Assembly: GCA_031835245.1 (NCBI GenBank)
Contig: JAVKOQ010000016.1
Location: 310,001 to 374,000 of the forward strand
Length of the DNA stretch: 64,000 bases
Direction of reading: 5' to 3'
Origin: Balamuthia mandrillaris
Taxonomy: Eukaryota > Discosea > Longamoebia > Balamuthiidae
The notes beneath the pieces are model-generated. The model saw only the letters and a list, made by a program, of their open reading frames with translations, was not told the origin of the DNA and did not search any database. Positions 52,348 through 62,133 of this stretch are shown one piece after another; position 1 is the stretch's first letter, and every line of letters begins with the position of its first letter. A program made the position numbers and the translations under genes.

Positions 52348-54453
52348 ATGGAGGAAAACGAGGAGGAGAGCATCCGCTCGTTGGTCATGGCGTTGCGGGA
52401 GGAAGTCAAATCCTTGGCGGCTCTCATCACGCGAAAACGCGCTTTGGAGGAAGGCACACATTCTGGAACCGTCAGATCGTCGTCCGCCGTCTGTTCTTCT
52501 CCAACTGCACCGCCTTCTTCGCTACGGCCCACAAAGAGGAGCAAACGCTCTTTCTCCCTTTCGCCTGTCGACAATGACGCGACAACGACTGGTGGGCAGT
52601 CATCCGTCGCCGGAGCGAAGGAACAAGAATTCGAACCATCCTCAACTTCCGCAGTCGAACCAAGCGGATGGGGCGGCCTGCCGGACGAGCTTATGACGTG
52701 CTTATTCTCTGCCATGGATCCCCTCTTCGTGGCCATTGCAGCCAGGACCTGCCGTTCCTGGTTTGTCTGCGCGCCGCCAGGTCTGAAGAATCAACTTCGC
52801 CAACTGGCGGTAGCGAAAAGCGGATCGTTGGCTCTTTTGCAATGGGCAGTGGCCAACGGATGCCCTTTGGATGCGAGCCTATCTGCCAGCCTTGCATTGG
52901 AGGGCCAGTTAGAGCTGCTGAAGTGGGCGCGATGGAATGGCTGTAAGTGGGACAGGTGGACGTGCTGTTATGCCGCTCAAGCAGGGCATTTGGAGGTGCT
53001 TCGCTGGGCGAGGAAGAATGGGTGCTCTTGGAATGAGGAATGTTGTGAGTTGGCAGCTCGTAACGGACACTTGGAAGTGGTAAAATGGCTCCGCGGCCAC
53101 GGTTGCCATTGGGATGAGAGGACCACGCAGGCAGCTGCTTCAAGTGGTCATTTCGACTTGTTTCGTTGGGCCGTGGCGCATGGTTGTCCCTGCTACGTGG
53201 ACGATCTCTCCTCCGTTGTAGCAAGGCGAGGAGAGAATGAATTGTTAGTTTTGGCGGCTCGTGAAGGACACGTCTCTCCAGAAGGGGCGGACAGAGTCTG
53301 TGCTTACTTTGCAAGGACTGGAGACCTTGAATTGCTTCGCTGGGCAAGAGACCAGGGCTTCCCTTGGACAGAGGAGGTGTGCTCTACAGCAGCCAGAAGC
53401 AAGCACTTGGACCTGCTCAAATGGGCAAGGGAGAATGGTTGCCCTTGGGAAGACCAGCGTATGAGGGAGAGTGCAGTACAAGGAGGGTTGGACGTGTTGA
53501 CGTTTGTGATTGGGGAAGGTGTGGCCTTGGCCGGAGACCCCTGTGTATGCACCCTGGCAGCACGCCATGGAAGTTTGGAGATGGTGCAATGGGCAAAGGA
53601 GAATGGATGCCCTTGGGACGCCAAGTTCATGGCCGAAGCAACCAAGACCGATCATTTGGAAATCGTGGAGTGGGCAAGAGAAAACGGGTGTCCTTGGGAT
53701 AGCCGAGCCATGATGAATGCAGCTATATGGGGAGACTTGAAGAGGTGTCAATGGTTGAAGCAGCATGGCTGCCCGTGGAGCGCAGAGACAACTAAAATGG
53801 CTGCTTCAAAAGGCGATCTGCGACTCTTGCAGTGGGCTCAAGAGCATGGCTGTCCTTGGGACATCAGGACCTCTATAGCAGCTGCTGATGGTGGGCACTT
53901 GCAAGTGTTGCAATGGGCTATCAAGAACGGATGTCCGTGGAACGCTCAAGAGATTTGTGATGCTGCAGCAAGCTCAGGACAGGTAGAAGTGCTGCGTTGG
54001 GTTTTAGAAGAGTTGCACTGCGAATGGGAACCAAGATGGATGGAAACCTCGTCATCCTTTTGTGCGATGGAACTTTCCCCAAAGCAATTGATGGAACTGG
54101 TAACGTTGACTAGAAAGGCAGGAGCACCTTGGTCTGCTGGCATGTTCACGCAGGCAGCAACGGAAGGGTATGTTGAGGTCCTGCGATGGTTGCGCAAGAA
54201 AGGTTGTCCCTGGGATGAAACCACTTGTGCTGCTGCGGCAATTGCAGGTCACTTGGATGCGCTGAAATGGTTGCATGAGCATGGCTGTCCTTGGGATGGC
54301 CGCACCTTCAAGCACGCCATTGAAATGCGCCAGCTGGAGATGGCACATTGGTTACTGATCCAGCGATGCCCCCTCCCTCGAAGGGGCGGTGTGAACGTGC
54401 CCATTGACACTGAAATGGAGAGGTTTGTGACACACTTCAAGCTGCTACAATAA
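52348..54453 (+). CDS. Large F-box/ankyrin-repeat protein (GCPW type)
   Basis: Single-exon 701-residue frame. Residues 1-110 are charged and Ser/Thr-rich with a basic TKRSKR patch. The F-box is WGGLPDELMTCLFSAMDPLF and AARTCRSWFVCAPPGL. About 18 ankyrin-type repeats follow with the unit GHLEVLRWARKNGCSW or LRLLQWAQEHGCPWD. Near 53200-53330 and 54040-54110 the repeats are irregular (no GCPW). It shares architecture with the gene at 22760-24265 and is the likely source of the fragment at 56662-56709 (both read QWARWNGC- or KWARWNGC-). No intron is present, again unlike neighbours, which fits retro- or DNA-level duplication. Probable SCF substrate adaptor. Confidence 0.82.
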   Translation: MEENEEESIRSLVMALREEVKSLAALITRKRALEEGTHSGTVRSSSAVCSSPTAPPSSLRPTKRSKRSFSLSPVDNDATTTGGQSSVAGAKEQEFEPSSTSAVEPSGWGGLPDELMTCLFSAMDPLFVAIAARTCRSWFVCAPPGLKNQLRQLAVAKSGSLALLQWAVANGCPLDASLSASLALEGQLELLKWARWNGCKWDRWTCCYAAQAGHLEVLRWARKNGCSWNEECCELAARNGHLEVVKWLRGHGCHWDERTTQAAASSGHFDLFRWAVAHGCPCYVDDLSSVVARRGENELLVLAAREGHVSPEGADRVCAYFARTGDLELLRWARDQGFPWTEEVCSTAARSKHLDLLKWARENGCPWEDQRMRESAVQGGLDVLTFVIGEGVALAGDPCVCTLAARHGSLEMVQWAKENGCPWDAKFMAEATKTDHLEIVEWARENGCPWDSRAMMNAAIWGDLKRCQWLKQHGCPWSAETTKMAASKGDLRLLQWAQEHGCPWDIRTSIAAADGGHLQVLQWAIKNGCPWNAQEICDAAASSGQVEVLRWVLEELHCEWEPRWMETSSSFCAMELSPKQLMELVTLTRKAGAPWSAGMFTQAATEGYVEVLRWLRKKGCPWDETTCAAAAIAGHLDALKWLHEHGCPWDGRTFKHAIEMRQLEMAHWLLIQRCPLPRRGGVNVPIDTEMERFVTHFKLLQ

Positions 54454-54677
54454 GTTTTTCTGTTACACCTTTGCTTGACTTAAAGAAGCCTCGTTGAAGG
54501 CCCCTTCAAACAACTCCTCGAAAAGAAAAGCAAACCCGATGATAGTGTATGGAACCCATTTGAAGACTTCGTAGAGCAAGAACACTATCATCCACTCATC
54601 TTCTAGACACCACTTGCCCTAGAGTCGTTTTCGCAGAAGTCCTGCGGGGTCGTCGCTTAACTATAATAATTAAGTTA

Positions 54678-54840
54678 TATTGGTTACCTTGTGATTGCGG
54701 TGCAATCTTTAATTCTGGCGTAGTCTTGTAGACGGATCGCGTAACGCGAAACAAAATCAGTTAAGCGGGATTGTTCTCGTGCTCTGCGGTTAAAAACACA
54801 AAGATAAAAAACCAAAGACACTCCGGTCTTCAAACGTTCA
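54678..54840 (+). promoter_or_regulatory. Conserved promoter block of the Cys-rich family, copy 2
   Basis: Matches 50461-50630 and 58190-58356. The inverted-repeat half reads TCGCGTAACGCGA, itself a palindrome. 54454-54677 has no exon. Confidence 0.6.
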
Positions 54841-54893
54841 CGAAAACGACAAACTAACGCGACCACCCCTTGAAACCAGACAGAACTGCTTCC

Positions 54894-55967
54894 ATGGCCA
54901 TGAACCAGTCTTATTTGTTGCTGTGCGCTGTCCTGCTTTGCGGCTTCGTCGCCCTGGCTCAAGGTCATACAAATCCCTCTCCCGCCTCCAAACAAACACT
55001 GAAACTACATACCCACTTTGTGTTTTGCGTTTCCTTTCACGATTATATCTATCACAGGATGCCGTTGCACCTTCGCCATCACCGGGTACGCGAACTTGAC
55101 AGGTTCATGCGCCCCTGAGGACACGGAAGGCCAATGCACAAAAACGACCGCCAATGAAGGCGAATGCATGCCATTCCCTGGTTTTGGTTGGGGTAGCATG
55201 TACGTGGACTGTCTTGGGCAACGCTATCACGTTTTTAACTCCTCCGACTGTTCCGGGCATGTGGGTAACGTTTTTACTGCAGACCAGTGCTTGGCTTCCC
55301 CTGGTCCACAAGGGTTAGCACTATCGTTGGTCAAGTGGAACGAAGATTGTAACGGCGAGCCTGTGCCCATGCAGAACAAGAAAGAATGTGAGCCTGTGCC
55401 CGAGCCAGAGGAAGGTCCGTGCTTCTTAGCGCTTCGTTATTGCCCACCTTCTTTCTTGCTTTTTTTTTAACTTCCATGATATTTTTTTAAACTCTGTTTT
55501 CTTCTCAATGTTGTCCAACGTTGCATACAGATGAAAAGTGCTTCTTCTCCTTGACAACCAGCAGCGACTGCTCTCCTTTCCCGTTATCTCTCTGTATGGG
55601 CGAAGGATGGCTCAATCACAATGAATGCTTCAACATCGAGGAAGGCAGCCTGAAGATAGACTGCATCAACCACGTTGGTGTGCTCTTCCCCGTGATCAAT
55701 TGCACCGGCGCGGGCTTCCCGTTTGCCAACGACATGTGTTCTCCGATTCACGAAGGGAGGGCACTGAACGGCAGGTGGGGCAAGACATGTGACGACGAGC
55801 CAGTGGAAGCAAGCGATTCCAAGGAGGAGAGCGAGCCAAGTGACGAAAGCGATGACATGGAGGACAGTGAGTCAAGTGATGAGGAGAGCAGTCAAAACGA
55901 CGGTTCAGAGAGCGAGGGAGATGGAAGTTCTTCTGCTTCCTCTCTTCGCTTTGACTTGTTTTGTTAA
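54894..55967 (+). CDS. Secreted cysteine-rich protein, family member 2
   Basis: Same three-exon plan as the gene at 50691. Exon 1 from the ATG at 54894 (MAMNQSYLLLCAVLLCGFVA) ends at about 54963. Exon 2 (about 55060-55413) has GCRCTFAITGYANLTGSCAP, GSMYVDCLGQRYHVFNSSDC and KWNEDCNGEP. Exon 3 (about 55531-55967) has DEKCFFSLTTSSDCSPFPLS, KIDCINHVGVLFPVINCTGA and the acidic tail with SKEESEPSDESDDMEDSESS, ending LRFDLFC. It is far closer to member 3 (58404), including the introns and the 3' flank, than to member 1, showing a recent segmental duplication. Confidence 0.75.
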
Positions 55968-56527
55968 AAGCACGTTGGTGGGAGGGTGGTTGATGACAAT
56001 CAAGTTTACAAATTACTGCATCACAAGTATAATATATGCTTGACCCGTGTCCGCCTTCTTTTCTTTGTCACCTCTTCCTCCTCATCGCAGTCACACCTTG
56101 CGTTTCCATTTCTTGTCTAGTTGGCGCAAGTCATACTCCGTTCTGCAGCTGGGCTTCAGCCTCACGCTAAGTACCTCCTGGTGGAGCCGCATTTGGCAAC
56201 GTGTCCATGGACCCCATCTCGCTAGTCATTTTCCCTCGCCTCCTCGCACTCCTCGCACTACTCGATCTCTCCTCTCTTCTCTCTCCTCTCTCTGCCCTCT
56301 GCTCTCTCTCTCCTCTCTCATCTCGCCTCTCATCTCATTCTGTCATCTCCTCACCTTCTTGGTTGTCTCTCATTCTCCCGTTTTCACGTCTTTTGTTTTC
56401 TTGTTAGTGCCGAGCAAAGCGGTAGAACCTTTGCGCTTATGAGGAGGGTGAAGGCAACTGGAAAAGATACAAAAGCCAGGCAGAACAAATGCGCTGCCCT
56501 CTGTGATCCCTAACACGAGTATTGAGT

Positions 56528-56558
<31 letters not shown>

Positions 56559-56661
56559 AGAGAAAGGGAGAGCAAGACGAGAGTAGTAGACGGAGGGTGA
56601 GGGTTTGGAAGAAATTCAAACCCTATGCAATCTCCTGTCAGTCACGCTGTCTCTTCTCTCA
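55968..56661 (+). repeat. Duplicated 3' flank, module A
   Basis: Sequence after the stop matches 59472-60225 nearly base for base at first (CACGTTGGTGGGAGGGTGG...), then a degenerate copy of the transposase-like frame (about 56047-56235), a CTCT-rich stretch (56250-56400), a GA tract (56527-56553) and GAAGAAATTCAAACCCTA (about 56608-56625). No intact gene. Confidence 0.7.
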
Positions 56662-56965
56662 GTGGGCGCGATGGAATGGCTGTAATTTGGACAGGAGGAC
56701 GTGCCATTAAGCAACCCAAGGTGCTTGGTTGTTGTGAACATGGCTTGCTTGGTCTTGGAAGTGTCCGGTTCTGATGCTTGCACTGGCTCTCCCGAAAGCT
56801 TGGATGAGATGAGCGAAGCCAGGAGGAGGCCGTTGGCACGTTGGAGCTTCCTGGGGCACGGTTGGTTCTTCTTCTCGCCGCCACCACAGCCCCCTCGTGC
56901 GCCCCAAAGGCGAAAGGCAACCATGAACCGCTTTATTTCCTTCTGCGCCGTCAGTACCGTGGAGT
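56662..56965 (+). pseudogene. Inserted ankyrin-gene fragment in module A
   Basis: CAGTGGGCGCGATGGAATGG at 56661 begins a piece of about 50 bp that matches 52922-52972 of the large F-box/ankyrin gene (QWARWNGCNLDRRTC against KWARWNGCKWDRWTC). About 250 bp of other sequence of unknown origin follow. Module B lacks both: there CTTCTCTCCACACCGACGG continues directly. The borders are approximate. Confidence 0.6.
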
Positions 56966-57075
56966 ATCGTTGAAGACAGATGAAACTTGAGCACGAAAGG
57001 AGGAAGCTTTATTCACCCGCTCCAAAATATTAAATCTCAGCACTGGTTGCAATTAGTTTCGCTTGTTGTAATCTG

Positions 57076-57420
57076 TTAGAAGAACAAACATTCAGCCAGC
57101 TTGGCAGCAGAGGAACCATCGCCACCATCCAGGTCATCGCTACCATCGACGCAATCGCCTCCGTCAACGCCATCGCCGGGGTCAGGGCTGCCAGTGCATT
57201 TGGAATCATCAGCGCTAGCACCTTCGCACTGGGCCTGGAACGTGTCGAAGCCACAGCCCCCCAGCAGTTTACCAAGGGGCTGCCATAGCAGTTGCAAACG
57301 GCCACTAAGTAAAGGCCAGCGTTCTGGGCACACGTGGTGAGCTGCATGCCACATGAACGGATTTCGAGACACTGCCCTGGCGAGCATCCACTGGGAAGGC
57401 CAGGGGCACCAGCAAGATTT
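57076..57420 (-). pseudogene. Broken copy of the Asp-Gly-repeat secreted protein
   Basis: Aligns with the intact gene at 60333-60746. Pieces in different frames: LLVPLAFPVDARQ (signal-peptide end), CLEIRSCGMQLTTCAQNAGL with VAVCNCYGSPLVNC, then CGFDTFQAQCEGASADDSKC and GDGVDGGDCVDGSDDLDGGD to AAKLAECLFF. Two frame shifts are visible, one beside a C6 run (about 57261). No start codon for the first piece was found. Confidence 0.7.
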
Positions 57421-57614
57421 CTACTGGCGAAATATTTGGGCGTATATGCAACGGCTAAACGTGGGTATATCTGGCCGGATTTCCGGAGAAAAGCTCACTT
57501 ATCAGCGAGTGTGACATGAGTTTTTTGACAGTACAGTAAATGTTTAGCTCAAGCTGTGCTTCAACTATCAACTTTTATAGTGTTTTTTATGGTGGGAAAC
57601 AAAGTGAGAATGCC

Positions 57615-57800
57615 ACAAATATTTGAATGACAACAAGAACAACAATATCCATAAGAATGAGAACGAAAACAAAAACAAGAATAAGAACAAGAACAAAAAC
57701 AAGAACAACAACAAGAATGAGAGCAAGAACAAGAGTGAGAACAAGAAGGAAAATAAGAGCAAGAATGACAAAAGAGAAACCAGAAGGGGAACACAAGGAA
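57615..57800 (+). repeat. AACAAG/AATAAG-type repeat
   Basis: Irregular AACAAGAACAA hexamer repeat between module A and module B. Confidence 0.8.
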
Positions 57801-57959
57801 GAGCGCCAGTAAGGGTGAACACTGAGAGAGTGATGGAGAACCAGGAGGAGCACTGCTCATAGCTGTCATTTTCGCTCTCTGCAGTTTCAATGTTGTTTCT
57901 CTCTTTGTTTTTAATGACTTAACGCTTTTTGTTGTTAATATCTTCAAATAATAAACCCC

Positions 57960-58095
57960 AGCTGATGGAAGTGCTATTGCATTCTTCTGTGTGAGGCCGA
58001 ACCCTCTATGTATTTGCTTCTTTTGGAGCGGTGGTACAGTACCCCTTTGTTTCTGTCGCCTCACACAGAAGAATGCAATAGCACTTCCATCAGCT
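57960..58095. repeat. Perfect 38-bp inverted repeat (foldback element)
   Basis: Arms 57960-57997 and 58058-58095 are exact reverse complements (outer end AGCTGATGGAAGTGCTATTG) and enclose a 60-base loop. No target duplication is evident. It lies between the broken Asp-Gly-repeat gene and the promoter block of Cys-rich member 3. Candidate MITE, snapback element or structured transcript. Confidence 0.85.
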
Positions 58096-58189
58096 CCACA
58101 CGGGTTGGCGTTGTGGTAAAATAGAAGTCTGTTTTCGCAGAAGTCCTGTGCGGTCGTTATGCTGCTTTAAAGTGGCGTGAAGCAGTAAT

Positions 58190-58356
58190 TCATTTGAGAT
58201 AATGCAAATGCAATCTATTAATTATAGTGGAGTCCTGTAGACGGATCGCTTAATGCGTACCAAAATCAGTTAAGCGGGCTCGTGCCCTCGTGCTCTGCAG
58301 TTAAAAACACAAAGATAAACAACCAAAGACACTCCGGTCTTCAAACGTTCTCAAAC
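58190..58356 (+). promoter_or_regulatory. Conserved promoter block of the Cys-rich family, copy 3
   Basis: Matches 50461-50630 and 54678-54840 (GACGGATCGCTTAA, ACCAAAATCAGTTAAGCG, GACACTCCGGTCTTCAAACG). Confidence 0.6.
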
Positions 58357-58403
58357 CAATAAACCAACAAGACCACCCCTTGAAACCAGACAGAACTGCT
58401 TCC

Positions 58404-59471
58404 ATGGCCATGAACCAGTCTTATTTGATGTTTTGCGCTGTCCTGCTTTGCGGCTTCGTCGCCCTGGCTCAAGGTTACGCAGACCCCAGTCAATCCCTCT
58501 TCCGCCTCCAGACACTACAGACTCACTTTGCTTTTCCTTTCGTTTGTATCTCATACCGACACAGGATGCAGTTGCACCTTCGCGGTCAACGTGTACATGA
58601 ACCTGACAGGTTCATGCGCCCCTGAGGAGACTGTTGACCAATGCACACAAACGACCGCCAATGAAGGCGAATGCATGCCATTCCCTGGTTTTGGTTGGGG
58701 TAGCATGTACGTGGACTGTCTTGGGCAACGCTACCACGTTTTTAACTCCTCCGACTGTTCCGGCCATGTGGGTACCGTTGTCACTGCAGACCAGTGCTTG
58801 GTTTCCCCTAGTCCACAAGGGTTAGCACTATCGTTGGTCAAGTGGAACGAAGATTGTAATGGCGAAACAGTGCCCATGCAGAACGAGCAGGAATGTGAGC
58901 CTGCACCCGAGCCAGAGGAAGGTCCGTGCTTCTTAGCGCTTCGTTATTGCCCACCTTCTTTCTTTTTTTTTTTTTTTTTGTTGTTGTTGTGGTCTGTTTT
59001 CTTAATGTTTTTTCAACGTTGCATACAGATGAAAAGTGCTTCTTCTCCTTGACAATTGGCAGCGACTGCTCTCCTTCCCAGTTTTATGACTGCCTGGGCG
59101 AAGGATGGCTCAATCACAATGAATGCATTCTCTCCGTCTTTGGGGGAGGCAGCATGACGGTAGACTGCATCAACCACGTCGGTTTGCTCTTCCCCGCGAG
59201 CAACTGCACCGGTCCGGCCTTACCGTTTGCCAACGACATGTGTTCTCCGATTCAGGGAGGGATGGTACTGAACGGCAGGTGGGGCAAGACATGTGACGGC
59301 GAGCCAGTGGAAGCAAGCGATTCCAAGGAGGAGAGCGAGCCAAGTGACGAAAGCGATGACATGGAGGACAGTGAGTCAAGTGATGAGGAGAGCAGTCAAA
59401 ACGACGGTTCAGAGAGCGAGGGAGATGGAAGTTCTTCTGCTTCCTCTCTTCGCTTTGACTTGTTTTGTTAA
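58404..59471 (+). CDS. Secreted cysteine-rich protein, family member 3
   Basis: Near-twin of member 2. The ATG at 58404 opens the signal exon (MAMNQSYLMFCAVLLCGFVA). Exon 2 (about 58565-58921) has GCSCTFAVNVYMNLTGSCAP and the SSDCSGHVGTVVTADQC stretch. Exon 3 (about 59029-59471) has DEKCFFSLTIGSDCSPSQFY, TVDCINHVGLLFPASNCTGP, the same acidic tail and LRFDLFC. The intron before exon 3 contains a T17 run. The acidic tail and first part of the 3' flank are nearly identical to member 2, while the Cys-rich loops differ in short stretches. Confidence 0.75.
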
Positions 59472-59550
59472 AAGCACGTTGGTGGGAGGGTGGTTGATGA
59501 CATTCAAGTTTACAAATTACTGCATCACAAGTATAATATATGCTTGACCC

Positions 59551-59800
59551 GTGTCCGCCTTCTTTTCTTTGCCACATCTGCCTCCTCATCGCAGACACAC
59601 CTTGCTGTTCCATTTCTTGTCCTACTCCGTCCTGCAGCTGGGCTTCAGCCTCAAGCTGTGTGCAGAGAACCTCCTGGTGGAGCCGCATTTGGCTGGCAAC
59701 GAGTCCATGAACCCCATCGAGCGATTTTGGCACGTGTTCGCCGCCAGGAGGAAGGCTGAGATGTGTAATGCAGAGCTGCGCCGCGTGATGACCAACCTAT
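59551..59800 (+). mobile_element. Possible DDE-transposase C-terminal relic
   Basis: Downstream of member 3 the plus strand reads LKLCAENLLVEPHLAGNESM followed by NPIERFWHVFAARRKAEM (about 59664-59760). NPIE-xW followed by a basic helix is the C-terminal signature of Tc1/mariner-type DDE transposases. No upstream catalytic domain is present. A more degenerate copy lies at about 56047-56235, and only the start of the shared flank remains at 61490-61640. Confidence 0.4.
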
Positions 59801-60332
59801 CGCTCTCCTCTCCTCTCTCCTCTTCTTCTCTGCCCTCTCTTTGCTCTCTACCCTCTGCTGTCGCTGCTCGCTCCTCTCTCTGCTATCTCTCTCCTCTTCT
59901 CTCATCTCGCGTCTCGCTTCTCGCCTCTCATCTCTCATTCTGCCATCTCCTAACTTTTGGCTCGGCGAAAACAAGAAAACAACAGACTAGTCCAGTGAAT
60001 GAGAGCTGATTGACAACGGGCGTACCTTTAACTTAGGCTTATCAAGGAGGTAGCCCGAAAAGAAATGAGAGCCAGGTTCAGAGGAGAGAGAGAGAGAGAA
60101 GGAGAGAGAGAGAGAAAAAAACTGAGGGTGAGAGTGTGAACTTATGGAAGAAATTCAAACCCTAAGTATTCGCGAGCAATGTCCTGTCGGTCATGCTGTT
60201 TCTTCTCTCCACACCGACGGATGACAGTTGGAAGAGGAAAATCGAAACTTAAGAATGAACGGAGGAAGCTTTATTCACCCGCTCCAAAATAAAAGATCGT
60301 CAGTGGTTGTGAGTTGGGCTTGTGGTAGGCTT
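59800..60332 (+). other. Module B spacer: CTCT-rich and GA-rich sequence
   Basis: CTCT-rich stretch (59795-59945), GA tract (60080-60118) and the GAAGAAATTCAAACCCTA block (about 60146-60163), paralleling 56240-56625. No gene seen. Confidence 0.6.
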
Positions 60333-60746
60333 TTAGAAGAACAAACAAGCAGCCAGTTTGGCAGCAGCGGAACCATCGCCGCCATCGACATCATCGAGGC
60401 TATCGCTACCGTCGACGCCATCGCCACCGTCGACGCCATCGCCACCATCCACGCCATCCCCGCCGTCGACGCCATCGCCAGGTTCAGAGCTGGCAGAGCA
60501 TTTGGAATCATCAGCGCAAATAGTTTCGCACTGGGTCTTGAACGTGCTGAAGCTACAGCCTCCCAAGCAGGTGATCAAGGTGCTGTAGCAGTTGCAAGCG
60601 GCCACCATGTTGGCCCCAGAATTCGCTACACACATGGTGACCTGCATGCCACATTGGTGGATGGTCATGGCACAGTCCTGGCGAGCATCCACTGCAAAGG
60701 CCAGAGCCAGCAGCAAGGTCACAGCAAGGAAGTAATGAGTCCTCAT
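60333..60746 (-). CDS. Secreted Cys-rich protein with Asp-Gly-Val repeats
   Basis: Single frame of 137 residues. The ATG at 60746 opens a clear signal peptide (YFLAVTLLLALAFAVDA). A Cys-rich segment follows: QDCAMTIHQCGMQVTMCVAN, CNCYSTLITCLGGCSF and FKTQCETICADDSKC (about ten Cys). The tail consists of GDGVDGGDGVDGGDGVDG repeats, acidic and likely metal-binding or flexible, then AAAKLAACLFF at the end. A DNA-level copy with frame shifts lies at 57076-57420. Each copy follows a Cys-rich family gene in opposite orientation, so the pair moves as a unit. Function unknown. Confidence 0.7.
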   Translation of the reverse strand: MRTHYFLAVTLLLALAFAVDARQDCAMTIHQCGMQVTMCVANSGANMVAACNCYSTLITCLGGCSFSTFKTQCETICADDSKCSASSEPGDGVDGGDGVDGGDGVDGGDGVDGSDSLDDVDGGDGSAAAKLAACLFF

Positions 60747-61109
60747 TGTAAGATGAATGCAGGTTTAGATTGACTTTAGTTGATTTTGTTTGTCGGTGAG
60801 GAATGAAATTGTCAGCCATACGAGTGCCTTAAATATGGAGAGCCTGCCAGAGAATTCCGAGGCCTTTGGGAAAAGATGTCGATTTATGAACTGTTCTGGT
60901 TTTTATGCGAAAAACAGGAACAGTTCCACAGAACAACGAAAAAAAAGATTCCTGAGAACTTTTCCATTATTTTTTTTTAATAGGAGGTCTTATTGTTCGA
61001 AGAGACGCCACTACTAGATCTGTTGAAAAAAAAAATTCAAACCTCCAATCAAAAATCAAAATTACGGCTGCTGATGACCATAAAAGGTTTTTGCGTTTCT
61101 GATCTCTGT

Positions 61110-61480
61110 GGAGATCACCTACCTCAAACTTGGCTTGGCTGCATTGCGCCGCTTCAGCTGGACTGTTCGTTATGCTCTCCCCTCCCCCCCTTTGAGCAAC
61201 AGCATCGGCCCCGGCGGGGTCGGTTTCCCGATTGCCAACGACTTGTCTCCTCCAGGCTAAGGAAGGGAGGGAATCCTGAGCGACCAGGTGCCGCCACACG
61301 AGCAACGGCAATTAAAACGGCCTTCCAAGCGATTCCAAGGAGGAGAGCGAGCCAAGTGACGAAAGCGCTGACATGGAGAACAGTGAATCAAGTGATGGGG
61401 AGCAGCCAAAACGATGGGACAGAGAGCGAGGGAGATGGAAGTTCTTCCTCTCTTCGCTTTTGCTTGCTTCTTTAAAATCA
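61110..61480 (+). pseudogene. Relic of a cysteine-rich family gene (exon 3)
   Basis: Frames matching member 2/3 exon 3 appear out of register: a stretch with FPIANDLSPPG (against FPFANDMCSPI) at about 61229, then SKEESEPSDESADMENSESS (about 61337-61400), then SEGDGSSS in another frame, ending near 61475. The Cys codons are mostly lost. The flank after it (61481-61640) keeps the family's 3' sequence. Confidence 0.7.
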
Positions 61481-61640
61481 CTTTGTTAAAAGCACGTTAA
61501 GGGTGGTTGACGACAATCGAGTGAACAAACGACATCGCTAGTATAATGTAAGCTTGACCCGTTTCCGCCTTCTTTTCGTTGTCAACTCTACCTCCTCATC
61601 GCAGACACATCTTGCTTTTCCCTTTCTTGTGTTACTTTGG

Positions 61641-62133
61641 GCTTCTTGACAAAAACTTCTTCAATACATTAAATTCCTTCTTTCGTTGAACTTCTTAGCT
61701 TTTCCCTTTCTTCTCCTTTAACTGGTCTGCGTTTCCCTTCCCTGGAATCTGGACTGTTGTCTTCCGCGGTTTAGCAGACGGAGAAAGAAGACAAGGAAAA
61801 GCAAAAGAAGAAGAGGAAGAAGAACCAGAACGTGACCCAAAGTAAGTTACAACAGAAATAGGGAAGCTGATGTACCCAGCGAAACCCATTCCTTTCCCCT
61901 CCTTTCCTTTCCGCAAACACCTTCTGCCTCGAACAAGGCTCATCATCCCTTTCAAGGTGTACTTCATTAACGTACAGTTAGTGGTGGCCTTGTGGCATTA
62001 AGTATATCATAAAATTAAGTTAGCATTACACGGGTTGGCTTGTGGAGTTATTGTATCGCGTTGAGTAAAAACCGCCGAGTCCCCACAAAACCACGTACAC
62101 CAAAGACTCGACGCAACAAAACAGCTTCCACAC
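61641..62133. other. Intergenic, no gene recognised
   Basis: Unique sequence with a minus-strand open frame (61695-61967) of Lys/Gly-rich composition and no recognisable domain. ACACGGGTTGGC at about 62029 recurs at 58098. Confidence 0.4.

Noticed and set aside
52691-53766. Minus-strand frames opposite the large ankyrin gene
   Set aside because: Antisense shadows; no start context or domain.
57568-58064. Minus-strand Leu/Phe/Cys-rich frames
   Set aside because: They read through the AACAAG-type repeat and one arm of the inverted repeat.
61695-61967. 90-residue minus-strand frame
   Set aside because: No motif, no signal peptide and no neighbouring exon; probably chance.
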